DNA of 64,000 bases, taken from positions 8,669,001 through 8,733,000 of the forward strand of contig NZ_CP163439.1 of the NCBI RefSeq assembly GCF_041052385.1. Reading direction: 5' to 3'. The notes beneath the pieces are model-generated. The model was not told the DNA's origin. It saw only the letters and a program-made list of their open reading frames with translations, and did not search any database. The translations under genes and the position numbers were made by a program. The stretch is from Streptomyces sp. R28 (GTDB lineage Bacteria; Actinomycetota; Actinomycetes; Streptomycetales; Streptomycetaceae). This document shows, one piece after another, positions 25,074-35,270 of the stretch (position 1 is the first letter of the stretch; each line of letters starts with the position of its first letter).

Positions 25074-26333
25074 ATGACTGACCTTACTTCGGAGCGGGAA
25101 ACGTCGACAAAGGCGACGAACGCCAGCGTCTTCTGGCGTTTCTGGACGGCCTCCACCGCCAGCAGCGTTGGCAGCGCGGTCACAGCGGTGGCGCTGCCTC
25201 TCGTCGCGGTGGAGACGCTGAACGTCTCGAACTTCGAAGTAAGCCTCATTGCTGCTGCAAGCTATGCGGCCTGGCTCATCATCGGACTGCCGGCCGGAGT
25301 CATCGTCCAGCGTCTGCCACTGCGCGGCACGCAGGTGGCGATGGACCTCCTGCGCGCAGCGGCCATCCTTTCGATTCCAGTGACAGCCGCTCTCGGCGTC
25401 CTCTCCATAGTCCAGCTGGTCACGGTGGCCCTTGTGATCGGGCTGGCTAATGTCGTCTTCGACGTCGGTAACTCCTCCTTCCTGCCCTCGATTGTCAGTA
25501 AGGAGGAGCTCACGTCACGCAACAGCCTTACCTCGGCTTCCGGCGCGGCAACCGACCTCGGCGGACCGTCACTTGGTGGCTTCCTTGTCCAGTTCTTCGG
25601 AGCGGCCACCAGCCTGATCGTCGACGCCGTCAGCTATGTGATCTCCGCAGTGCTGCTCTGGAGCCTGCCCCGGCCGGCCCCGACGCCGCCCGCGAAGACC
25701 GGTATCTCGTTTGCGACGCTACTCAAGGACGGGGTCCGCTACGTCGTGCGGCACCGCGTCATGGCGCCATGCGTGGCGGCGGCCACCCTTATCAACTTCG
25801 TCGCGGGCGCCCAGATGGCGCTCACTCCGGTCTTCCTGGTCCGGACTTTGGACGCCCCCGCGGCAGTCGTCGGCCTCCTGATGGCCTCTGGGGGCCTAGG
25901 CAGTCTGATCGGCGCGGTCTGGACCCCGCTCGTCAGCAAACGCCTGGGTAGTGCCCAGGCCGTGATCTTCGCGAGCTTCACCGCCGCCGCTGCCACCGTC
26001 CTGATGCCTTTGGCCGGCAGTGGGTGGTCCGTCGTCCTCTTCGCTCTGGGCAACGCGGGATCTACCACCGGCGTGGTCGTGTTCAGTGTCCTCACACGGA
26101 CGCACCGTCAGACCGTGACCCCGCCGGACCTCCTGCCCCGCGTCATGGCGACGGTGCGCTTCATCTCCTGGGGTGCCATCCCCTTCGGTGCTCTGGCCGC
26201 AGGCATCACAGCCACCGCCGTCGGCCCGCGCGGTGCGCTGTGGCTGACCTGCCTGGTCATCGCCATCGCACCGGTGGTCCTGCTGCTCAGCCCGATCCGC
26301 CGGATGCGGGACCTTGCTGCCGAAGGCCAGTAA
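25074..26333 (+). CDS. MFS exporter (enterobactin/macrolide-efflux type)
   Basis: A 419-residue, 12-helix MFS_3-type transporter. It starts MTDLTSERETSTKATNAS, with the first helix at VGSAVTAVALPLVAVE and a cytoplasmic loop RLPLRGTQVAMDLLRAA after helix 2; the C-terminal half mirrors this. GGAGGGG precedes the ATG at 25074. It diverges from the peptide gene across the shared regulatory region and is the obvious exporter or self-resistance protein of the pathway. Its stop (26331-26333) lies in the same frame as the truncated Rhs gene that begins 0-6 bp later, marking a DNA junction. Confidence 0.85.
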   Translation: MTDLTSERETSTKATNASVFWRFWTASTASSVGSAVTAVALPLVAVETLNVSNFEVSLIAAASYAAWLIIGLPAGVIVQRLPLRGTQVAMDLLRAAAILSIPVTAALGVLSIVQLVTVALVIGLANVVFDVGNSSFLPSIVSKEELTSRNSLTSASGAATDLGGPSLGGFLVQFFGAATSLIVDAVSYVISAVLLWSLPRPAPTPPAKTGISFATLLKDGVRYVVRHRVMAPCVAAATLINFVAGAQMALTPVFLVRTLDAPAAVVGLLMASGGLGSLIGAVWTPLVSKRLGSAQAVIFASFTAAAATVLMPLAGSGWSVVLFALGNAGSTTGVVVFSVLTRTHRQTVTPPDLLPRVMATVRFISWGAIPFGALAAGITATAVGPRGALWLTCLVIAIAPVVLLLSPIRRMRDLAAEGQ

Positions 26334-29300
26334 CTTTTTGCCTCCATCGACACCACCGGCGAGCTGCCGTGGTACTTCGACTACGGTCCGGCCGGTGCCG
26401 ACCAGGACCCGGGCCGTCTGCTGAAGGTCCGTCGCCCCGCGCTCAAGCCGGGCAGCAAGGACGTCGTCGAGGGCGAGACCGCCTCCAAGGTGGTCTACGA
26501 GGTGCCGCTCACCCGCGGCGCGGGCGGCCCGTACGACATGGACGGCGCCACCGCGGCCACCTGGGGCCAGTCGGACGCACCCACGGACGCGACCGCCGTC
26601 TTCGACGTCGAGTCGGACCCGGGCACCCACACCGCCACCGCCACCACGCCGGGCAAGGACGGCTACCAGCAGGCCGCCGTCCACTACCTCAACGCCTCGG
26701 CACAGGAGGTGAACTCGGCCACCTGGTCGCCGACCAGCGTAGGTGACATCGACACCACGGAATACGACCGGTTCGGCAACGCCGTCCGCACGCTGGACGC
26801 GTCGGGCCGCATGCTGGCCCTGGGCAAGGGCGACGGCGCCGACGGTGCGGCGGCCGAGCTGGAACTGCCCGACGATTCCGCGGCCCGTGCAGCGATGCTC
26901 GACAGCCGCAGTGTCTACAGCCGTGACGGCCTGGACCTGCTCGAAGAGCTCGGCCCCGTCTACCGGGCCCAACTGGAGGAGGACGTCCCGGCCCAGTCCG
27001 ACCCGCCGATGCCGACGGTGAAGGCCGGGGAGTCGGTGGTCGTCCGCTCCCACACGGTCCACGTCTACGACGAGGGCAAGCCGGACGGGGCGGCCTACCA
27101 CCTGGAGACGACCACCCGTGAGGGCGCCCGCATCGAGGGCTACACGGCGGACGTCGAGGTCCGGGTCACCAAGACCGGCTACGGTGCGCCCATCGGAGGC
27201 ACCTCCGGCTGGACGCTGCGCGCCGAGACGTCCGTCACCACTGACGCGGTGACTGGCGGGGCGAACCTGACCTCGACGATCAAGTACGACGCGGCAGGCC
27301 GAGCGGTCGAGTCGCGCAGACCGGGCTCCGACGGCGCGGACGCCGGCACGGTGAAGACCGTCTTCTGCACGGCGGGCGCCAACCCGGACGACGCGTCCTG
27401 CGGCAACCGGCCCGAATGGGCGGGCAACCCGTGCGTCACGCTGCCCGGCGGCAAGGTCACCGGCGCGGACACCGCCCGTATGCCCGACACCCTGCCCATC
27501 AAGCGGATCACCCGCTACTCGCGCTTCGGAGACATCGAGGAGACCACCGAGACCAACGCGGGCAAGTCCCGCAAGACGGTGACCGCCTATGACGCGGCCG
27601 ACCGGATCCTGTCCACCGAGATCACCTCCGACGTCGGCAAGGCGTTGCCGCAGGTGACCACCGAGTACGACCCGGTCACCGGCAACGCCGTGAAGACCAT
27701 GGCCGACGGCAAGACCGTCACCCGCGTCTTCGATCTCCTGGACCGGCTGCTGTCCTACTCGGACGCTGACGGCGGCACCACCACCACCGAGTTCGACAAG
27801 TACGGCAAGCCGGTCAAGGTCGGCGACAACACCGGCTCGACCACCTACGCCTACGACCGCACCCTGGAACCCCGCGGGTTCGTGACCTCGGTCACCGACA
27901 GCGTCGCGGGCACTTTCACCGCGAAGTACGGTCCCGACGGCCAGATGGTCGAGCAGACCTACCCGGGCGGCTACGTCCGCAAGGACACCTACAACGCAGT
28001 GGGCGAGGCCACGGGCCGTACCTACACCCGCACCTCGGACGGCGCGGTCGTCTACGGCCAGCACATCGAGCTGACCACCCAGGGCGCCATCGCCTCCGAC
28101 ACCGCCTCCACCGACAGCAAGGAGTACTCCTACGACCGGCTCGGCCGCCTGACCAAGGCCGTCCAGTCCACCACCGCCCAGGGCTGCGTCACCCGCAGCT
28201 ACGGCTTCGACGAGTCCGGCCGCAGCATCGCCGGCCGTATGAACCGCACCTCCAAGACGGTCACCCCGGCCGCCGAAGACGGCTCCTGCGCCACCACCGG
28301 CGCCGCGGTCACCACCAGCTCCTACGACAGCGCCGACCGGCTGCTGACCGCGGGCTACACCTACGACGCCTTCGGCCGTACCACGGCCACCGGCACCGGC
28401 TCGGCCAACACCTACTGGGCCAACGACCTGGTCGCGAGCCAGACCGCGGGCGACACCCGCCAGTCCTGGACGCTCGATCCCGCCCTGCGCTTCGAGGCGT
28501 TCACCACCGAGAAGAAGCAGGCGGACGGCACCTGGGCGAACGCCACCAGCAAGCTCAACCACTACGGGGACGACTCCGACGAGCCCCGCTGGATCATCGA
28601 GGACACCACCCAGGGCACGCTCACCCGTAATGTCTCCGGCCCCGACGGCGACCTGACCGCGACCACGTCCGCCACCGGCGACGTGCAGCTGCAGTTCGCC
28701 AACCTGCACGGCGACGTGTCCGTCACCCTCGACACGGCGATGACCGCGCCGAAGGTGCTGCTCTACGACGAGTTCGGCGTCCCTACCGACGGCCAGGCAT
28801 CGCAGCGCTACGGCTGGCTCGGCGCCAAACAGCGTTCCGGCGAGGCCCTGGACGGCGTCATCCTCATGGGCGCCCGCCTCTACAGCCCCGAGCTGGGCCG
28901 GTTCCTGCAGACCGACCCCGACGCCGGCGGCAACGCCAACGCCTACGACTACTGCACCGGCGACCCCGTCAACTGCGTCGACCTCGACGGGCACTGGGGC
29001 TTCAGCTGGAAGAAGGCGTTCCGACGGGTCGCCCGGGTCGCGGAGGTCGCCTCCTACATCCCCGGCCCGATCGGCAACATCGCCTCCGCCGTCGGCGCCA
29101 TCTCGTATGCGGCCACCGGCAACTGGCGCAAGGCCGCCGAAATGGGCGTCGGCGTCGCCTTCGGCTCCGCAGGCCGCCTCGCGGTCAAGGGCTTCAAGGC
29201 CGCCCGCGCCCTCCGCAAGGCGAGCCGCGTCCGGCGCTCGTTCTCCAGAGCCCGGTCGGTCTTCCGGCGCTCCCGGTGCAACTCCTTCGCCCCGGACACA

Positions 29301-30002
29301 CCGGTCCTGATGGCCGACGGCAGCTACCTGCCCATCGATGCCATCGAGATCGGCGACTACGTCGCCGCCACCGACCCCGAGACCGGCGAGACCTACGCCG
29401 AACCGGTCCTGGACGTCATCGAGGGCTACGGCACCAAGCACCTGATCGAGATCGACACCGACCTCGACCCGTCGACTCTGCCGCTCCAGGCGACGGCGGA
29501 TCATCCGCTGTGGGTCGTCGGCAAGGGCTGGGTGAAAGCCGCCGACGTGAAGGCCGGAGACTCCCTGAAGTCTCCTGACGGGAGCACGCACGAGGCCACC
29601 ACGGTAATCAATCGCGGACAGCTGCCCGACCAGCTGGTCTTCAACCTCAACGTCGGCAACACGCACACCTACGTAGTGCACGTGGCAGCCGCCGATGTCC
29701 TGGTCCACAACAGTAGCTGCCGAATATCCAGCCGCGACTGGTCCGGCCACATCTACCCGAGACATATTTCGAGGAACTCGTTCAAGAAGAAGACCAAGTT
29801 CTACGGAAGCCGTCATCACGTTCGGGGTTTGATCAAGGACACCGTAAGAACGGGCACACGGAGCAAGGCGAAAAATGGTCGACCGGGCCACCTGTATGAG
29901 AAGAGATAAAATGACCCGGTAGGCCAGCAAGGGAGAAGAAATAAGTACCGCGTTCGGGTCGTCGTGATCCGTGGGCGGGTAATCACGGCGTATCCCTTCT
30001 AG
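26334..30002 (+). pseudogene. Rhs/YD-repeat Hint polymorphic toxin, 5'-truncated and with premature stop
   Basis: Rhs coding sequence starts abruptly at ~26338 (ASIDTTGELPWYFDYG) directly after the MFS stop, so the secretion-signal end is missing. The first usable start is the GTG at 26490, giving a 1139-residue frame to 29909. Many YD repeats lead to the RHS core (GARLYSPELGRFLQTDP, about 793), a hydrophobic pretoxin region, a Hint domain (CNSFAPDTPVLMADG to VLVHN, about 930-1075) and a C-terminal toxin starting SGHIYPRHISRNSF. A TAA at 29907 interrupts this domain. The same frame continues NDPVGQQGRRNKYRVRVVV and ends VITAYPF at 30002, the usual end of an EndoU/RelE-like (BECR) RNase toxin. 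The toxin is therefore probably inactive. Confidence 0.82.
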
Positions 30003-30005
30003 AGG

Positions 30006-30044
30006 AAATGCGGGAGGGGGCAACAACAGCTCCCTCCCGCATTT
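30006..30044. terminator. Hairpin after the toxin gene
   Basis: AAATGCGGGAGGG and CCCTCCCGCATTT pair around a short loop, followed by TTT on the plus strand. It sits 3 bp after the original toxin stop and before the immunity gene. Confidence 0.7.
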
Positions 30045-30076
30045 TCGCGAGTTCACCCCCCGAAAGAGAAGCGACT

Positions 30077-30550
30077 ATGACATCAACAGTCATCAGCTGT
30101 CGTATAGAGGTGGCAGCAGGGACGCTGGACCGAGCTGCCAAGCGGATTCCCGAGGCCAGTTTGACGGACCTGACTTATCGGTTCCCGCTCGGAACAGTCA
30201 CGCTTGAGGGGAGTGGCGCCGTCTTCTCCGTCGAGGAGGTGACCGTATTCGATTTCACCAGAGGAATGCTGTACGCCCTGGGGGATCTGGGGAAGGACGG
30301 AGAAGCAGAGTACGACTTCACCGAAGGGGAGGGAAGCCTGTTGATGAAGATCCGTTCAGATCAGCTGGTCGAGGTTACTGCCGACTTTACAGACGGGACG
30401 ATCACGGCTAGTTATGCACAGATTTCCTCAGCAGTTCGGGAGGCTTCCCTCGGGCTGTTGGAACGCATTGAGGCCTCTTGTCCCAAGGCCCTAAGGAACA
30501 CGTACATCGCAGAACTGGCGGCGGAACTGCAGCGGCAGAAGGGGGCCTAG
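30077..30550 (+). CDS. Putative immunity protein for the Rhs toxin
   Basis: A 157-residue soluble acidic protein starting at the ATG at 30077, with AAAGAGAAG upstream. It is beta-rich in its first 110 residues (TYRFPLGTVTLEGSGAVF, then LYALGDLG) and ends in a helical segment (RNTYIAELAAELQRQ). No known domain was recognised. Position directly after a Hint-toxin module, small size and acidity fit an immunity protein. It looks intact while the toxin carries a stop codon, which can be tolerated because an immunity protein alone is harmless. Confidence 0.6.
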   Translation: MTSTVISCRIEVAAGTLDRAAKRIPEASLTDLTYRFPLGTVTLEGSGAVFSVEEVTVFDFTRGMLYALGDLGKDGEAEYDFTEGEGSLLMKIRSDQLVEVTADFTDGTITASYAQISSAVREASLGLLERIEASCPKALRNTYIAELAAELQRQKGA

Positions 30551-30558
30551 CGGCACCA

Positions 30559-31323
30559 TTTGACCGCTCAAGCAGGCCGTTTGCGCACAGGGAAACTACG
30601 CTCTTTACCCGCAAGACTGGCGAGCGCGGCCGGTTCGACGCCGCCCACGAACCCGGCCACCTGGTCCTGCACTCCGAGCACCGTATCCCCGGCGGCCAGG
30701 AAGGAGAGCCAGAGGCCAATGCCTTCGCCTCCGCTTTCCTCATGCCCCGGGCAGGCATCGTCGCCCAGCGCCTGAACGACGCCTCGGTGGAGCGGATCCT
30801 CAGTGCCAAGCGCCGGTGGGGTGTCTCCGCCATGGCCCTGGCCTACCGGCTCCGCGCTCTTGACCTGCTGTCCGAATGGCGCCACACCCAGACCGTCAAG
30901 AAACTCGCCCAGTTGGGATACCGCACCGGCGAGCCAGGTTCCCTGCTGGCCCGGGAGAACAGCCAGCTCCTGGCCAAGGTTTTCGACGCCCTGCGTACCA
31001 AGAGGATGACGCCTGCTGATGTCGCGGTCCAGATGGGAATCCACTCCGACGACCTGAATGACTACGTCTTCGGACTCGTGCCCATCAGCGTCCCCGGCGA
31101 AGGCAGGCACTCGGCAGCGCCGCGCCCCGGACTGAGCATGGTTCACAATGCCGCCCCGGCAGGACACCCACAGTCCGGCGCCGCCCTCACGGTTTCCACC
31201 GCCTCCACCGAGCCGACGACAGCCGTCGAAGGACCAAGCGACGACGCCATGGCAAGCCTCACACCTTTGCGGCGCCCCACCCGGTCCGGTCCATCCGGTC
31301 CGAGGATGCCTCGTCGAACGTGA
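30559..31323 (+). pseudogene. ImmA/IrrE-type metalloprotease remnant
   Basis: A frame directly after the immunity gene carries GERGRFDAAHEPGHLVLH, the HExxH zinc motif of ImmA/IrrE proteases, then GEPEANAFASAFLMPRAGI and helical sequence (WGVSAMALAYRLRAL) typical of the family. The usual N-terminal XRE helix-turn-helix is missing: the frame enters from inside the immunity gene without its own start or ribosome site. The gene is thus a 5'-truncated remnant of an XRE-ImmA regulator, probably cut at about 30,590. The last ~60 residues are low-complexity Pro/Ser/Thr. Confidence 0.65.
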
Positions 31324-31346
31324 TCTTTGGTAACTCGCTCCAGCCC

Positions 31347-31380
31347 GCACGTCCTTCCTGTGAGCCCGGGCAGGACGTGC
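31347..31380. terminator. Hairpin between convergent genes
   Basis: GCACGTCCT and AGGACGTGC pair across a 16-nt loop, between the ImmA remnant (plus) and the hypothetical gene ending at 31388 (minus). Confidence 0.5.
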
Positions 31381-31387
31381 CCGAGCG

Positions 31388-32125
31388 CTACCAGTGGGTC
31401 AGGTCGAATACTTCCGAGCAATAGGGGTCCACGGCGTCCGAGGGGTTGTACTGCAACTGGTCGCCGGCGATGAGCGAGGGCAGGGCAGCGGCCAGGCCCG
31501 TGATGCCCACGGCCACGGCTCCTTCTTCGTCGCGAAGTGACACGTCGAGACCCACCGTGTCGGACAGCCCCTCGCCGGTCACGTAGAGACGCGCGCTGTG
31601 CTGGTCGAGGAGGAGGAAGCCGAGCAGACACAGCTTCCCGGCGCGCTCGTGACCCCCGGGCGGGGTGATTCCTGCGGCTGCCGCGTGGAGAGCGTCCGTG
31701 AGGTCGAACTCCGGACCGTCCTCCAGGAGCCGCCCCACGTTCTCCGCGGCCACGACGGGGATGCCGTGCCCCTCACGGTCGTGGCCCGCTGCGGTCCGTG
31801 GATCGTCGGACGCCTGCCGTACGGCCTGCCGCAGAGCCGCTGCCAGTGCGGAGGCGGGGATGTTGTCGCCGTGGTGGTCCACCAGAGGCAGGTCGTATGC
31901 CACCGAGGTCCCAATGTCGTGGCCGTCCCAGACGGCCACTCTCCCCACGCCTCGTTTCGACGGGACGGGAAGCACGCCCCGGACGACAGGGCCGTCACCC
32001 AGGGGTGCCGCCGTGAACCGGAGCATGCCCCGGACGAGAGCGGTTTGCAGCCGGGCCAGCCCTTCGTTCTCCCACCGCTGCATCGGCGCGGACTCCTGAC
32101 TGCCGCCGGTGAGTGGAGTCGTCAT
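31388..32125 (-). CDS. Hypothetical protein, possible immunity partner of the secreted protein
   Basis: A 245-residue cytosolic protein beginning MTTPLTGGSQESAP. It has no signal peptide and no recognised domain; the second half (LCLLGFLLLDQHSARLYVTG) looks beta-rich. The ATG at 32125 overlaps the stop of the secreted protein gene (ATGA), so the two are made together. A secreted basic protein immediately followed by a cytosolic acidic protein resembles a toxin-immunity pair. The link is positional only. Confidence 0.5.
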   Translation of the reverse strand: MTTPLTGGSQESAPMQRWENEGLARLQTALVRGMLRFTAAPLGDGPVVRGVLPVPSKRGVGRVAVWDGHDIGTSVAYDLPLVDHHGDNIPASALAAALRQAVRQASDDPRTAAGHDREGHGIPVVAAENVGRLLEDGPEFDLTDALHAAAAGITPPGGHERAGKLCLLGFLLLDQHSARLYVTGEGLSDTVGLDVSLRDEEGAVAVGITGLAAALPSLIAGDQLQYNPSDAVDPYCSEVFDLTHW

Positions 32126-32736
32126 GTCTCGTTCACCGCATCGGGGCACTTGTTGCGAGCAACCCGCTCACAGTATGCAGTGATGGTGCCGATCTTGTGG
32201 CTGTGGTCGGCGAGCTCGTAGTCGCCGTCCGCGGTCCTGTAGCTGTACTGGGCGATCACCTTGATCCGGGCGAGGATCGCGCCGAGACGGTTGGTCAGCA
32301 CGCCTCCGTAGACCCGACGTGCTCCTTCCTTCTCTTCGGGGCGTTCACTGGTGACGATCTTGATCACTTTGGGATCGTGAATGTTGTGCGGTCCTGAGAA
32401 GTGCCGCCAGCCGAACTTGCTGTTGCCTTCCCGGGTCGGGATGTTCTTCCCCTCGCCGTCCTTGCTGACGAACTTGACCACGCTCCAGTGGCTGACCGAC
32501 GGGCCAGTGCCGGCACTTGGCGAAGGCGGACTCACCCGGGGCGGATTCACGACCAGCCCCTCCACTTCGGCGCGGGCCGTGCCGAAGACCTGCGCGTACC
32601 CCTCGTCGGACATCACCCGCAGGTCCTTTCCGCTCGGTGGCGTCGTACGCGCTGAGGCGGGTGTGACGACCGCGGGTACCAGAAGCATGCCTGTGGCCAC
32701 GGCCGAGCAGACCGCGGTGCTGGTGAAGGTGGGCAA
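32122..32736 (-). CDS. Secreted protein, possible effector
   Basis: A 204-residue protein with a signal peptide: MPTFTSTAVCSAVATGMLLV leads to a cut after TPASA near residue 29. The TTG start is supported by AAGGAA 6-7 nt upstream. After a Pro/Ser linker the C-terminal ~110 residues (SKFGWRHFSGPHNIHDP, then SYRTADGDYELADHSHK) have the His-rich, GWRH...HN look of small secreted nuclease toxins. The coupled downstream gene would be its protector. No family was identified with confidence. It diverges from the degraded LysR gene. Confidence 0.55.
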   Translation of the reverse strand: MPTFTSTAVCSAVATGMLLVPAVVTPASARTTPPSGKDLRVMSDEGYAQVFGTARAEVEGLVVNPPRVSPPSPSAGTGPSVSHWSVVKFVSKDGEGKNIPTREGNSKFGWRHFSGPHNIHDPKVIKIVTSERPEEKEGARRVYGGVLTNRLGAILARIKVIAQYSYRTADGDYELADHSHKIGTITAYCERVARNKCPDAVNET

Positions 32737-32879
32737 AGAGTTTCCTTATGCTCGGCTATACGGCGCTTGAGGCAGGGGGAGTCGGCTGTGCTGCCCTTTG
32801 GGGGCTGATTCGACCATGGGCTCATGCCTTGATCAACGAAATATGGATGATTCACCCGTAATCGGTAATAGGTGACTGG

Positions 32880-33845
32880 GTGCAGGCTCTGGCGGCGCGG
32901 GAAGCGCATCGCGGATCCGCCGCCGCCCCTGACGAGTCCTCTGGCCTGGTCTGTGGGAAAACCGGCGACACAGCGTGGGAAACGATCTCTAACGGCACCC
33001 ATGTATGCCCTGGCCAGCGCGTTCCGTCGGTGCCCCTCTCCCAGCAGCTCTCCCAGCTGGAAGCCGAAGTCGGCGTCCCGCTCCTCGAGCCGGTCGGACG
33101 GCGGGTGAGGCTGACCGCGCAGGCGGAGATCCTCGTCGCCCACACCGAAGCGGTCCTGGAGCGACTGGAGCGTGCGGAGGCGGACATCGCCGCGTCCCTG
33201 GCCGACCTGACCGGCACGCTGCGCATCGCCTCGTTCCAGACGGCCGCGCTGGTGCTGGTCCCGACCGCGCTCGGCCTGCTGCGCGACCGGCATCCGCGTC
33301 TGCGCGTCCACGTCACGCAGTCGGAACCGGAAAGGGCCCTGCCCGCCCTGCAGGCACGCGACTTCGACCTGGTCCTCGCCGAGGAGTACCCCGGCAACCC
33401 CAACCCGCGCCCCGCCGAACTCGAGCAGGAAGACCTGCTCGACGACCCCCTTCACCTCGCTTTGCCCCACCCCGCCGACGGCCTCGGCACCGAGACCCCG
33501 ACGGCGGCGCTGCGCTCACTCGCCGATCACCCCTGGGTGATGGAACCCGAAGGCACAGCCGCCCGGCACTGGGCGATGACCCTGTGCCGCAACGCCGGTT
33601 TCGAACCCGACGTACGGTTCGAGACCACCGACCTCCTGCTCCACCTCCGCCTCGTCGAGCAGAAACACGCCGCGGCGTTCCTCCCCGACCTCGTCTGGAA
33701 CGGACGGCCCCCGACGGTCCCACTACGGCAGCTTCCACGCGGCGAGCGCACCCGCCGCGTCTTCACCGTCGTACGCCGCGGCCGAGGCGGGCATCCCGCC
33801 ATCCGGGCCTGCCGGGACGCCCTGCAGCGGGCGCTCCACGACTGA
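32880..33845 (+). pseudogene. LysR-family regulator lacking its N-terminal HTH
   Basis: Clear LysR sequence runs from about 33023 (PLSQQLSQLEAEVGVPLLE) through the substrate-binding domain to 33845. The first ~25 residues of the HTH, including the normal start and first recognition helices, are absent. Upstream codons (AREAHRGSAAAPDES, then CGKTGDTAWE) are not family-like, and the only long frame starts at a codon without a ribosome site. A deletion or frameshift removed the 5' end, so DNA binding is probably lost. The effector domain (GTLRIASFQTAALVLVP) looks intact. Confidence 0.6.
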
Positions 33846-33855
33846 CCGCACGGGT

Positions 33856-33888
33856 ATGCCGGGCCCGGGTGTTTCCCGGGCCCGGCAT
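33856..33888. terminator. Bidirectional hairpin terminator
   Basis: ATGCCGGGCCCGGG, a 5-nt loop and CCCGGGCCCGGCAT: a perfect 14-bp stem between convergent genes. Confidence 0.8.
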
Positions 33889-33989
33889 TGTGGCTGCCCC
33901 TCGGGGTCAGCTCCTCAGCTCCTCTTTGTCCTGGTCACCATTGCTTCTTCTTCGAGTGCTTGGGGTGCTCTGGCTTCTTGGGGTGTGCG

Positions 33990-35270
33990 GGGTGGGCGGG
34001 CTTGCTCGGGAGCTTGGGCTTGGCCGGGTAGGCCGGCTTGGCCGGGAGCTTGGGCTTGGCGGGGATTGCGGGCTTGGCCGGGATTGCGGGCTTGGCCGGG
34101 AGTGCTGGCTTGGCCGGCAGTGCGGGCTTCGCCGGGAGCGCGGGCTTCGCGGGGATTGCTGGCTTGGCCGGGAGCTTGGGCTTGGCGGGGATTGCTGGCT
34201 TGGCCGGGAGCGCGGGTTTCGCGGGGATTGCGGGCTTGGCCGGGAGCTTGGGCTTGGCGGGCATTGCGGGCTTGGCCGGGAGTGCTGGCTTGGCCGGCAG
34301 TGCGGGCTTCGCCGGAAGGGCGGGCTTGGCGGGGAGCTTGGGCTTCGCCGGGAGCGCGGGCTTCGCGGGGAGCGCGGGCTTGGCCGGGAGCTTGGGCTTG
34401 GCCGGGAGTGCGGGCTTCGCTGGCAGTGCTGGTTTGGCGGGGAGTGCTGGCTTGGCCGGCAGTGCGGGCTTCGCCGGAAGGGCGGGCTTGGCGGGGAGCT
34501 TGGGCTTCGCCGGGAGCGCGGGCTTCGCGGGGAGCTTGGGCTTGGCCGGGAGTGCGGGCTTCGCTGGCAGTGCTGGTTTGGCGGGGAGTGCTGGCTTGGC
34601 CGGTAGGGCTGGCTTCGCCGGAAGGGCGGGCTTGGCGGGGAGCTTGGGCTTCGCCGGGAGCGCGGGCTTCGCGGGGAGCGCGGGCTTGGCCGGGAGCTTG
34701 GGCTTGGCCGGGAGTGCGGGCTTCGCCGGAAGCTGGGGCTTGGCCGGTAGGGCTGGCTTCGCGGGGAGCGCTGGCTTGGCCGGGAGCGCCGGTTTGGCGG
34801 GGAGCTTGGGCTTGGCCGGGAGTGCGGGCTTCGCCGGAAGCTGGGGCTTGGCCGGTAGGGCTGGCTTCGCGGGGAGCGCTGGCTTGGCCGGGAGCGCCGG
34901 TTTGGCGGGGAGCTTGGGCTTGGCCGGGAGTGCGGGCTTCGCCGGGAGGGCGGGCTTGGCGGGGAGCTTGGGCTTGGCCGGCAGTGCGGGCTTGGCCGGG
35001 AGCGCTGGCTTGGCGGGGAGCTTGGGCTTGGCCGGGAGTGCGGGCTTCGCCGGGAGGGCGGGCTTGGCCGGGAGCTGGGGCTTGGCCGGTAGGGCTGGCT
35101 TCGCGGGGAGTGCGGGCTTGGCCGGGAGCGCCGGTTTGGCGGGGAGTGCCGGTTTGGCGGGGAGTGCCGGCTTGGCCGGAAGTGCGGGCTTCGCGGGGAG
35201 CTCCGGCTTGGCCGGGAGTGCAGGCTTCGCCGGGAGCGCTGGCTTCGCCGGGAGGGCGGGCTTGGCCGGG
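33990..35270. repeat. Short-unit coding tandem repeats (18 bp family)
   Basis: Dozens of 18-bp units encode PAKPAL, PAKPKL or PAKPAI on the minus strand. Higher-order blocks of ~100-200 bp are also duplicated (for example around 34300-34500 and 34700-34920). Spacer-free and coding, hence not CRISPR. Confidence 0.85.

Noticed and set aside
25896..30056. 1386-codon open frame on the minus strand opposite the Rhs gene
   Set aside because: Gly/Val/Asp-rich low-complexity product with no domain; an antisense shadow of GC-rich Rhs repeats. The plus strand has clear YD repeats and a Hint domain.
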